Below the pieces are notes generated by a model that was not told the origin of the DNA, made no database searches, and saw only the letters and a list, made by a program, of their open reading frames with translations. 12,048 nt of DNA from an uncultured Acidobacteriota bacterium (GTDB lineage: Bacteria > Acidobacteriota > Blastocatellia > Pyrinomonadales > Pyrinomonadaceae): the NCBI GenBank assembly GCA_946480545.1, contig CAMLKY010000022.1, positions 1-12,048 on the forward strand, written 5' to 3'. Made by a program: the position numbers and the translations under genes. Shown here piece after piece: positions 6,172 through 12,048 of the stretch. How positions within the stretch are numbered: position 1 is the first letter of the stretch; the number at the start of each line of letters is the position of its first letter.

Positions 6172-7155
6172 ATGCCGGTTCGCCGCTTTCTTTTACTAAT
6201 CGCTATCTTCATCGCTTGCCTGATGCCGCTATTCGGGCAGGATGACGAGCGCATCGACTCTGCGATCGTTCGCGTGAACGTCGGCGTCGTCGATGATCGG
6301 GGACGTTCGATCACGACGCTCGACCGCTCGAACTTCACGATCTACGAAGACGGCGTGAAGCAGGAGATCTCTCGATTCGAGGCGTCGTCCGCGCCGTTCA
6401 GTGTCGTGATGATGCTCGATATGAGCGGGTCGACAAAGACGTTTCGACAGAATATTCAGATGGCCGCGATGCGATTTCTCGACGCACTCGGTCCTGAGGA
6501 CCGCCTCGCGGTTGTAGAGTTCTACGACAAGGTCAATCTTTTAAACGATTTCACAACCGACCGGCGGGCTGCGTTTCACTCGATCTCGGTCGCCAACGGC
6601 GCGGGCGGCACGGATCTCTATCGCGGACTCGCATTCGCACTCGACAAACTCGCCGGCGAGAAGAGCCGGCGAAAAGCGATCGTCGTGCTCACCGACGGAA
6701 TTGATACGGCTGCACAGGACGATGATCGAAAGATCCTATCTGGACTGAAAGACGACCAGATAGCAACGGCGCTCAAGGCTGATTCAAGTCCTGCGTTACG
6801 GCGCCTGCTCGACCGTTCTGACGTGCTCGGCGTGACCATTTACCCGCTCGCACTGCCGACAGGCGATCCGAAACGTCTCGCCGATCCGACACCGCGTCAG
6901 ATCGCTATGTACGAGGCCGCGCGCTCGCGACTGAAATTAATCGCCGATCGCACCGGCGGAACGCTCAACTCTATCCGCCGGCTCGAGGACATGGGTACGC
7001 TGTACGCCCTCGTCGCCGCAGACCTTCGGACGCTCTACACGATCGAGTACCAACCCGCGAACGACAAACGCGATGGCAAATGGCGGACGATCAAGGTCGA
7101 GGTCGATCGCCCCGAGCTGATCCCACGGGCACGGCAGGGTTACTTCGCGAAATAG
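6172..7155 (+). CDS. Secreted VWFA-domain protein (acidobacterial type)
   Basis: The 327-residue protein is exported (signal peptide 1 to about 22, ending MPLFGQ). It has a short beta-rich domain (about 30-70, with NFTIYEDGVKQEISRFE) followed by a von Willebrand A domain. The metal-ion-dependent adhesion site is complete: D83-M-S85-G-S87, T147 in GAGGTDL and D175 in LTDGIDT. These folds bind a divalent ion and a protein ligand. The layout matches the VWFA-related family expanded in Acidobacteria, and the length is normal for it. The end, LIPRARQGYFAK, is also typical of the family. The ligand is unknown. It is divergent from the small membrane protein (153 bp apart). No Shine-Dalgarno is visible; a -10-like TAGAAT at 6160 could give a leaderless message. 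Confidence 0.92.
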   Translation: MPVRRFLLLIAIFIACLMPLFGQDDERIDSAIVRVNVGVVDDRGRSITTLDRSNFTIYEDGVKQEISRFEASSAPFSVVMMLDMSGSTKTFRQNIQMAAMRFLDALGPEDRLAVVEFYDKVNLLNDFTTDRRAAFHSISVANGAGGTDLYRGLAFALDKLAGEKSRRKAIVVLTDGIDTAAQDDDRKILSGLKDDQIATALKADSSPALRRLLDRSDVLGVTIYPLALPTGDPKRLADPTPRQIAMYEAARSRLKLIADRTGGTLNSIRRLEDMGTLYALVAADLRTLYTIEYQPANDKRDGKWRTIKVEVDRPELIPRARQGYFAK

Positions 7156-7179
7156 TATTTTTCTAGTATTCCTGCGCTC

Positions 7180-7281
7180 TTCCGTGACTTCCGTGTATTC
7201 CATGGTTAGCACACTTTCGTGGATTCACAGCGGTAGTGGACATGAAAGCTGGACCACAGAACACACAGAACGCGCAGAAGG
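7180..7281. repeat. Palindromic extragenic repeat, copy B (TTCCGTG family)
   Basis: The left arm (7180-7212) holds TTCCGTG twice, then TTCCATGGTTAGCAC. The right arm (7253-7281) is the inverted, diverged form: ACCACAGAACACACAGAA and a trailing GCGCAGAAGG. The left arm matches the complement of copy A in 21 of 24 positions, including TGGTTAGCAC. It lies between the VWFA stop and the tRNA promoter. Its translation in other frames gives the His/Thr/Glu-rich peptides often seen as false ORFs, so none is called here. Confidence 0.65.
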
Positions 7282-7340
7282 AGAGAATGGAACTCGGCCT
7301 CTCGGATTTATGCTGACTCATTACCCTGCAATTCGACTGC

Positions 7341-7369
7341 TTGACACAAACCTGCACGGTTTGTAGTCT
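7341..7369 (+). promoter_or_regulatory. Promoter of tRNA-Arg
   Basis: A perfect -35 box TTGACA (7341-7346), 17 bases, then TAGTCT (7364-7369), a weak -10. The start would be near 7376, about 10 nt before the mature tRNA. Position and spacing fit a dedicated tRNA promoter. Confidence 0.55.
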
Positions 7370-7386
7370 AACTATTCGCGTTTTAC

Positions 7387-7463
7387 GCACCCGTAGCTCA
7401 GCTGGATAGAGTGCTTGACTACGAATCAAGAGGTCGCATGTTCGAATCATGCCGGGTGTACCA
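7387..7463 (+). tRNA. tRNA-Arg (anticodon ACG)
   Basis: A complete 77-nt cloverleaf. The acceptor is GCACCCG (7387-7393) with CGGGTGT (7453-7459), closing on a G-U pair. The D stem is GCTC/GAGT; the anticodon stem CTTGA/TCAAG holds loop CTACGAA with ACG at 7421-7423. The T stem GCATG/CATGC holds loop TTCGAAT. The discriminator is A7460 and CCA is encoded (7461-7463). ACG is the arginine anticodon normally edited to ICG by TadA to read CGU/CGC/CGA. It has its own promoter and a strong terminator, so it is a single-gene unit. I see no integrase or duplicated 3' end that would mark it as an attachment site. Confidence 0.97.
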
Positions 7464-7471
7464 TCGATCAC

Positions 7472-7508
7472 GGCTTTCCACCAGCAACGGTCGGAAAGCC
7501 TTTTCTTT
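7472..7508 (+). terminator. Intrinsic terminator after tRNA-Arg
   Basis: GGCTTTCC (7472-7479) pairs perfectly with GGAAAGCC (7493-7500) around a 13-base loop, followed by TTTTCTTT (7501-7508). It begins 9 nt after the tRNA CCA end. Confidence 0.88.
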
Positions 7509-7537
7509 AATCGCTGACATCTCGGGCACCTAAGTTT

Positions 7538-7567
7538 TTGACAGTAAATTGAATGCGTCTGTAAGAT
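7538..7567 (+). promoter_or_regulatory. Promoter of the TylF-like methyltransferase gene
   Basis: A perfect TTGACA (7538-7543), 18 bases, then TAAGAT (7562-7567), four of six in the -10. The start would be near 7574, about 20 nt before the ATG at 7595. It lies after the tRNA terminator, so it opens a new transcript that may continue into the M3 peptidase gene. Confidence 0.5.
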
Positions 7568-7594
7568 GACTCAGAATCACGCCTGACTTTATCT

Positions 7595-8449
7595 ATGTAT
7601 CGCTTCATTCTGAAGGTCTACTACGTCTTAACGATACCGATCGCCATATATTTCATTCTTAATTCGAAGCTGATTCATCCGGCGTACAAGCTGGGCTTCT
7701 TTAAGAAATATAGCCTCGGTCTGAGGATGGCTTTCAACAAGCTTCGGATCCCGACCGGCACGTCATACAAATCGCACCTGGCGATGGCGCTCAAGATCCT
7801 CGAGACGCCGCCTGAAGTTGAAGGAGCGATCGTCGAATGCGGAAGCTGGCAGGGCGGGAGCTCGGCCAATCTTTCGATGATATGTAAGTTGACCAATCGG
7901 AAGTTGATCATCTTCGACTCATTCGAAGGACTGCCTGAAAGCCAGGAGATCGACCGTCAGGGATTCTATGAGACCGGCGACTATTGCGGATCGCTGGAGA
8001 CGGTGCAGAACAATATAAAGCGGTTTGGCGAGTACGATGTTTGCGAGTTCCGTAAGGGATGGTTCGAAGAGACGCTTCCCTCTCTGAACGAGCCGGTGCT
8101 GCTCGCGTTCGTCGATGTCGATCTTGAACTGAGCCTTGAAACCTGCGTTCGATACATATGGCCGAATCTTACCGAGCAGGGATACATGTTTATCGACGAA
8201 TATGTGGGGCTCGATTATTGTGCGATCTTCTGGTCGGAAGAATACTGGAAGCGCGTCTTTGATAAGACACCGCCGGGGCTCATCGGATCGGGTGTCGGTC
8301 TGCCGCTCGGCGAATACTACGTCGGTCCCTGGTACGACAACGTGAATCGACCGCTCCATCACACCAATGCCGGTGCATATACCCGAAAGGATTTCTCGGG
8401 ACACTGGATACATATTCCGGATGCCGAGCCGGTTCAGCCGGCCCGATAA
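7595..8449 (+). CDS. TylF/MycF-family SAM-dependent O-methyltransferase
   Basis: The 284-residue protein matches the macrocin O-methyltransferase family, which moves a methyl group from SAM to a sugar hydroxyl in a metal-dependent reaction. Visible motifs: VECGSWQGGSSANLS (80-94, SAM-binding loop), IFDSFEGLP (106-114), the acidic FVDVDLELS (172-180, Asp174 and Asp176 as likely metal ligands) and FIDEY (199-203). The N-terminal 30 residues are hydrophobic (VYYVLTIPIAIYFIL), suggesting membrane association, which is not typical of TylF itself. No antibiotic cluster or glycosyltransferase lies nearby, so the substrate is more likely a cell-surface or secondary glycan; this is inference. The ATG at 7595 lacks a Shine-Dalgarno, but the promoter at 7538 supports it. 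The M3 peptidase starts 81 bp downstream on the same strand. Confidence 0.88.
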   Translation: MYRFILKVYYVLTIPIAIYFILNSKLIHPAYKLGFFKKYSLGLRMAFNKLRIPTGTSYKSHLAMALKILETPPEVEGAIVECGSWQGGSSANLSMICKLTNRKLIIFDSFEGLPESQEIDRQGFYETGDYCGSLETVQNNIKRFGEYDVCEFRKGWFEETLPSLNEPVLLAFVDVDLELSLETCVRYIWPNLTEQGYMFIDEYVGLDYCAIFWSEEYWKRVFDKTPPGLIGSGVGLPLGEYYVGPWYDNVNRPLHHTNAGAYTRKDFSGHWIHIPDAEPVQPAR

Positions 8450-8516
8450 ACTGGCATCGGAAGCCAAACTGCGCGGCATCCAAAGATGTCGCTCCGGAAA
8501 GGAGCCGCGGCCGCAC

Positions 8517-8522
8517 AAGGAG
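8517..8522 (+). promoter_or_regulatory. Ribosome binding site fixing the M3 peptidase start
   Basis: AAGGAG lies 8 nt before the ATG at 8531, ideal spacing. It rules in favour of 8531 over an upstream in-frame ATG at 8486, which has no ribosome site and would put extra charged residues before the signal peptide. Confidence 0.8.
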
Positions 8523-8530
8523 AATTGCAA

Positions 8531-10708
8531 ATGCCCAATATTTTCGGACGCAAAGGCGTCGTTAGATTTCTAGTGGGAGCGCTTACTGTAAGCTCCGCAT
8601 TTTTTATGACAGATAAACTTGCTCCTACCGGAGCTGCCGAAACGAGCGTGGCGGCAAATCCGCTGCTGGAGAAATGGGAAGGTCCCTACGGAGGCATACC
8701 GCCGTTCGATAAGGTCAAGGTCGCGGATTTCAAACCCGCTCTCGAAGCGGCGATGGCTGAGAACCTCGCCGAGATCGACAAGATCACTTCGAACACCGCA
8801 GCGCCCACATTTGAGAACACGATCGTCGCGCTGGAAAAGACCGGCAGCGCTCTCGACCGCGTGACGACCATCTACTTTATTTGGGGCGGGAATATGGCCA
8901 CGCCCGAATACCAGACGGTCCAGCGCGAGATGGCTCCGAAGCTGTCGGCATTCAACGACAAGATCACGCAGAACGAAGCCCTTTTCAAACGCATTGAGGC
9001 CGTTTACAACTCTCCGGAGAAAAGCAAGCTCACTGCTGAACAGCAGCGTCTCACGTGGATCTATTACACGAATTTCGTCCGTGCGGGTGCGCGGTTGAAC
9101 ACCGAGCAGAAAGCGAGACTGTCGGCGATCAACCAGGAGCTGGCAAAGCTCTTCACTACGTTTGGACAGAATCTGCTTGCCGAGGAAAACGGGCAGTGGG
9201 TGGTTCTCAAGGACGAAGCCGATCTGGCCGGTTTATCGCAGTCGCTACGAGATGCGGCGGCGGCTGCAGCAGCATCGAAGAAGGTCGAAGGAGCCGCGGG
9301 TATCATCATCAACACGCGCTCGTCGGTCGATCCGTTCCTCACATACTCGAGCCGCCGCGATCTTCGCGAGAAGGTTTGGAAGATGTTCGTGAACCGTGGC
9401 GACAACGGTGACAAGAATGACAATAACGCGACGATCGCACAGATCCTCCAACTCCGTGCCGAGCGTGCGAAGCTGCTCGGATATCCGACGCATGCCCATT
9501 TTCGTCTCGAGAATGCGATGGCGAAAACGCCCGAGCGTGCGATGGAGCTGATGGAGGCGGTGTGGCCGGCGGCGATCGCACGTGTCGCGGAAGAGGTCGC
9601 CGACATGCAGGCTCTCGCGAACAAAGAAGGTGCGAAGATCACGATCGAACCCTGGGATTACAAGTACTACGCTGAGAAGGTTCGCAAAGCCAAGTACGAT
9701 CTCGATCAGGACGTTGTAAAGGAATACCTCCAGCTCGATAAGATCCGCGAAGCGATGTTCTGGGTCGCCGGCGAATTATTCAACTTCACCTTCTCTCCGG
9801 TTACAAACGTTCCGGTGTTTCATCCGGATGTGACGGTTTGGGAGGTCAAGGACAAGACGAGCGGCAAGCATGTCGGCCTCTGGTATTTCGATCCGTACGC
9901 TCGTGATGGGAAACGTTCGGGTGCGTGGATGAACGCGTATAGGAATCAAGAGCGGATCGACGGCGAGATCACGACGATCGTCTCGAACAACTCGAACTTC
10001 GTGAAAGGCAAACCGGGCGAGCCCGTGCTGATCTCATGGGACGATGCCGTTACGATGTTCCACGAGTTTGGTCACGCTCTTCACGGTCTGTCGTCGAATG
10101 TGACGTATCCGACTGTCTCCGGAACGTCGGTCGCTCGCGATTATGTCGAATTCCCTTCGCAGCTTCTCGAGCATTGGCTCTCGACGCCCGAGGTACTGCA
10201 GAAGTTCGCGGTGCATTACAAGACCGGCAAGCCCATCCCGCAGGAACTGGTGAACAAGATCGAGAAGGCCGCAACTTTCAATGAAGGCTTCGACACGACT
10301 GAGTATCTCGCGAGTGCACTTGTCGACATGAAGCTTCACCTTGCCGGAGATCAAAAGATCGACCCGGACAAGTTCGAGCGTGAGACACTCGCGGCGCTGA
10401 AGATGCCCAAGGAGCTTGTCATGCGACACCGCACGCCTCAGTTTGGTCACGCATTCTCGAGCGACGGTTACTCGGCTGGTTATTACAGCTATCTGTGGTC
10501 GGATGTCATCACAGCGGACGCGTTCGGCGCGTTCGTCGAAGGTAAGGGCCCGTACGACAAGACCGTTGGACAGAACCTGGTGAAGTACATCTTCTCGGTA
10601 GGCAACACGATCGATCCGGCCGACGCCTATCGCAAATTCCGCGGTCGCGATCCGAAGGTCGAGGCCTTGATGAAGAAGCGTGGGTTTCCCGTGACCGTAA
10701 AGAAATAA
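8531..10708 (+). CDS. dcp: M3-family zinc metallopeptidase (peptidyl-dipeptidase Dcp-like), exported
   Basis: The 725-residue enzyme cleaves short peptides, in Dcp by removing C-terminal dipeptides. The zinc site is complete: H511-E-F-G-H515 within MFHEFGHALHGL, and the third ligand Glu540 in DYVEFPSQLLEHW. The N-terminus fits Dcp (NPLLEKWEGPYGGIPPFDKV, then the helical ENTIVALEKTGSALDRV). The C-terminus is intact (AYRKFRGRDPKVEALMKKRG), so it is full length. Residues 1 to about 36 look like a signal peptide (basic start, hydrophobic core, TGAAE), suggesting periplasmic action, whereas E. coli Dcp is mainly cytoplasmic. It could instead be an oligopeptidase A-like relative. It lies 81 bp after the methyltransferase and may share its transcript. 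A palindromic repeat follows the stop codon. Confidence 0.93.
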   Translation: MPNIFGRKGVVRFLVGALTVSSAFFMTDKLAPTGAAETSVAANPLLEKWEGPYGGIPPFDKVKVADFKPALEAAMAENLAEIDKITSNTAAPTFENTIVALEKTGSALDRVTTIYFIWGGNMATPEYQTVQREMAPKLSAFNDKITQNEALFKRIEAVYNSPEKSKLTAEQQRLTWIYYTNFVRAGARLNTEQKARLSAINQELAKLFTTFGQNLLAEENGQWVVLKDEADLAGLSQSLRDAAAAAAASKKVEGAAGIIINTRSSVDPFLTYSSRRDLREKVWKMFVNRGDNGDKNDNNATIAQILQLRAERAKLLGYPTHAHFRLENAMAKTPERAMELMEAVWPAAIARVAEEVADMQALANKEGAKITIEPWDYKYYAEKVRKAKYDLDQDVVKEYLQLDKIREAMFWVAGELFNFTFSPVTNVPVFHPDVTVWEVKDKTSGKHVGLWYFDPYARDGKRSGAWMNAYRNQERIDGEITTIVSNNSNFVKGKPGEPVLISWDDAVTMFHEFGHALHGLSSNVTYPTVSGTSVARDYVEFPSQLLEHWLSTPEVLQKFAVHYKTGKPIPQELVNKIEKAATFNEGFDTTEYLASALVDMKLHLAGDQKIDPDKFERETLAALKMPKELVMRHRTPQFGHAFSSDGYSAGYYSYLWSDVITADAFGAFVEGKGPYDKTVGQNLVKYIFSVGNTIDPADAYRKFRGRDPKVEALMKKRGFPVTVKK

Positions 10709-10718
10709 ACGAGAAGAA

Positions 10719-10794
10719 ATTTTCGATTTGCGATTTTCGATTTGCGATCGTTATTGTCGACGCGATCGAAAATCGCAAATCGAAAATCGCAAAT
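10719..10794. repeat. Palindromic extragenic repeat of 7-bp TTTTCGA/TTTGCGA units
   Basis: The left arm (10720-10747) is four 7-bp units alternating TTTTCGA, TTTGCGA, TTTTCGA, TTTGCGA. The right arm (10766-10793) is four units on the other strand in the opposite alternation. Shifting by one unit gives a perfect stem of about 22 bp (10719-10740 with 10766-10787) around a 25-base loop; in register, CGATCG at 10745-10750 and 10763-10768 pair inside. It fills the 96-bp gap between two convergent genes, so it may act as a bidirectional terminator, although it has no clean T-run of its own. Confidence 0.85.
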
Positions 10795-10804
10795 CTCCTC
10801 CCCG

Positions 10805-12048
10805 CTACCGATCGTTTTTCTGTCTGTTGTTCTCGAGGATCCCAAGGTTTTTCATCCTTCGATACAGGTGGCTTCGATCAACGCCCATCTCCTCGGCTGC
10901 CTTGCTGACGTTTCCGCCGAACTCGGCTAGCTTGTGCAGGATAAATTCTCGATGGTAGGCATCGGTAGCGGCCTTGAATGACGGGAAGCGGAAACTCGAC
11001 GAAGGGTGCTCGTCGGTCACTCCCAGATCCGGAAGATCCTCAGCCGTGATCTTTGTTTGAGAAGACATGATCACAACCCGCTCGATCGTGTTACGCAGCT
11101 CCCGCACATTTCCAAACCACTGATGACTTCTAAGCCGATCCATCGCGTCCTCCGTGAATGCCTTCGGCTTTTTCACGTACGCGGCGGAAAAGCGCTGGTT
11201 GAAATGCTCGACGAGCAGCGGCACGTCCTCGAGTCGCTCGCGAAGCGGCGGGATTTAGAATGGGATCACGTTCAGACGGTAGAACAGGTCCGGCCGGAAA
11301 TTGCCGTTTTCGATCAGGTCTTCGAGCCGCTTGTTCGTCGCGGATATCACCCGCACGTCGATCGTCACCGGCGTGTTACTTCCGACCGGTTCGAACCTCT
11401 GCTCCTCCAGAACACGTAGCATCTTTGCCTGGACCCACGGAGACGTGTATCCGATCTCATCGAGAAAGATCGTCGCTCCATCCGCCAGCTCGAACTTTCC
11501 CTTCTTCGCCGTGACGGCACCGGAAAATGCGCCTTTCGCGTGGCCGAACAGTTCGGACTCAACCAGGTCTTCGGGAATTGCCGCCGAGTTGATCTCGACA
11601 AACGGGGCGGACGCGCGTTTTGACTGAGCGTGAATCGCGCGAGCGACGAGCTCTTTCCCCGTACCGCTCTCGCCCGAGATCAGGATCCTGCCATCTGACG
11701 GGGCAACTATCGCGATCTGTTTTCGCAACGCCCGCATTGCCACCGATTCGCCGACCATCGCATACTTCTCGGCCAGCTCATCGCGCATCTGGCGGTTCGA
11801 GAGTTCGAGATCGCGTTGGCGGATCGCGTTCTTGACGGTGACGACGGTCTTCTCGAGGCTAAGCGGCTTCTCGATGAAGTCGAATGCTCCGAGCTTGGTA
11901 GACTTGACCGCCGTCTCGATATTTCCGTGGCCGGATATCATCACGACGCTCGAATCATTTCCGTTCTCGCGCAGGCGCTTCTCGCGTTCGAGCCGGTACC
12001 GCTCACGGACCGCGTCGGGGTCGAAGTCGAGGCCATCGAGCAGATCAT
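10805..12048 (-). pseudogene. NtrC-family sigma-54-dependent response regulator, interrupted by an in-frame stop; 5' end off the window
   Basis: The gene enters from the right edge inside a receiver domain and reads on with one interruption. Seen in order: receiver remainder with VVMISGHG (switch Ser) and FIEKPLS (conserved Lys); AAA+ domain with Walker A GESGTGKE (11674-11651), GAFSGA in place of GAFTGA (11533-11516), Walker B IFLDEI and the conserved [13 protein letters not shown] (11257-11255) follows directly, then IPPLRERLEDVPLLVEHF in the same frame. The C-terminus has a Fis-type helix-turn-helix (NVSKAAEEMGVDRSHLYRRM). The receiver's phosphorylated Asp is beyond the edge. Nothing else is frameshifted or missing. 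A protein ending at the TAA would lack sensor II and DNA binding. It could be a real recent mutation, a sequencing error or readthrough. The partner kinase is not in the window. Confidence 0.85.

Noticed and set aside
6172..7155. Frequent CGATCG/GATC words as a regulatory or HIP1-like repeat
   Set aside because: They fall mostly at Asp-GAT, Ile-ATC and Arg/Ala codon junctions inside genes, so codon preference explains them.
7163..7471. 102-codon minus-strand frame across the repeat and tRNA
   Set aside because: It is the translation of repeat copy B and of the tRNA complement; its peptide (NHGIHGSHG-like) is a known kind of false gene.
7387..7600. tRNA-Arg as an integration site for a mobile element
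   Set aside because: No integrase, no repeated tRNA 3' end and no change of gene style downstream were seen.
8450..8485. Possible sigma-54 promoter (GGCAT...CTGC) before the peptidase
   Set aside because: The spacing between the GG and GC elements does not fit the -24/-12 consensus.
8486..8530. Upstream in-frame ATG extending the M3 peptidase by 15 residues
   Set aside because: No ribosome site, and it would place charged residues before the signal peptide; the ATG at 8531 has AAGGAG at ideal spacing.
10509..10958. Frames giving NRKSQIENRKSQI-like peptides on both strands
   Set aside because: They come from the TTTTCGA/TTTGCGA palindrome read in different frames, not from a gene.

Overview
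The window is about 12 kb of ordinary-looking bacterial chromosome, probably from the Acidobacteriota (Blastocatellia/Pyrinomonadaceae-like). The main pointers are a secreted VWFA protein of the acidobacterial type (DMSGS MIDAS plus the 'NFTIYEDGVKQ' N-terminal domain), a PknB-like kinase with a long Pro/Ser/Thr-rich tail, a secreted TPR protein, a Dcp-type M3 peptidase, and intergenic imperfect repeats of the TTCCGTG and TTTTCGA/TTTGCGA kinds. This assignment is inferred from gene content; no rRNA or marker gene is present. I see no CRISPR array, insertion sequence, integrase or prophage.

Layout. 1-162 is the start of an unrecognised minus-strand gene that runs off the left edge. 163-417 is a divergent intergenic region with a 15-bp palindrome and a near-consensus ECF promoter. 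418-2094 holds an ECF sigma factor and its zinc-finger, single-pass anti-sigma factor, separated by an unusual 240-bp gap. 2312-6018 is a minus-strand block of three genes: a small membrane protein with two Cys motifs, a transmembrane Ser/Thr kinase, and a secreted TPR protein whose ribosome binding site lies on the kinase stop codon. 6172-7155 is the VWFA protein. 7387-7463 is tRNA-Arg(ACG) with its own promoter and terminator. 7595-8449 is a TylF/MycF-type methyltransferase, followed by an M3 metallopeptidase (8531-10708). 10805-12048 is a convergent NtrC-family regulator that is cut by an in-frame TAA in the AAA+ domain and runs off the right edge.

How the genes fit together. Much of the window is envelope sensing and signalling: an ECF/anti-sigma pair that looks autoregulated, a membrane kinase coupled to a periplasmic TPR protein, a secreted MIDAS protein, an exported peptidase and a two-component regulator. 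Three extragenic inverted repeats lie just after the 3' ends of plus-strand genes (anti-sigma, VWFA, M3 peptidase). Two of these belong to one recognisable family.

The points most worth a second look are the premature stop in the NtrC-family gene, the TonB-C-terminus-like outer domain of the anti-sigma factor, the small membrane protein with Cys motifs on both sides of its membrane segment, and the two families of palindromic repeats. I did not find a clearly new multi-gene system.
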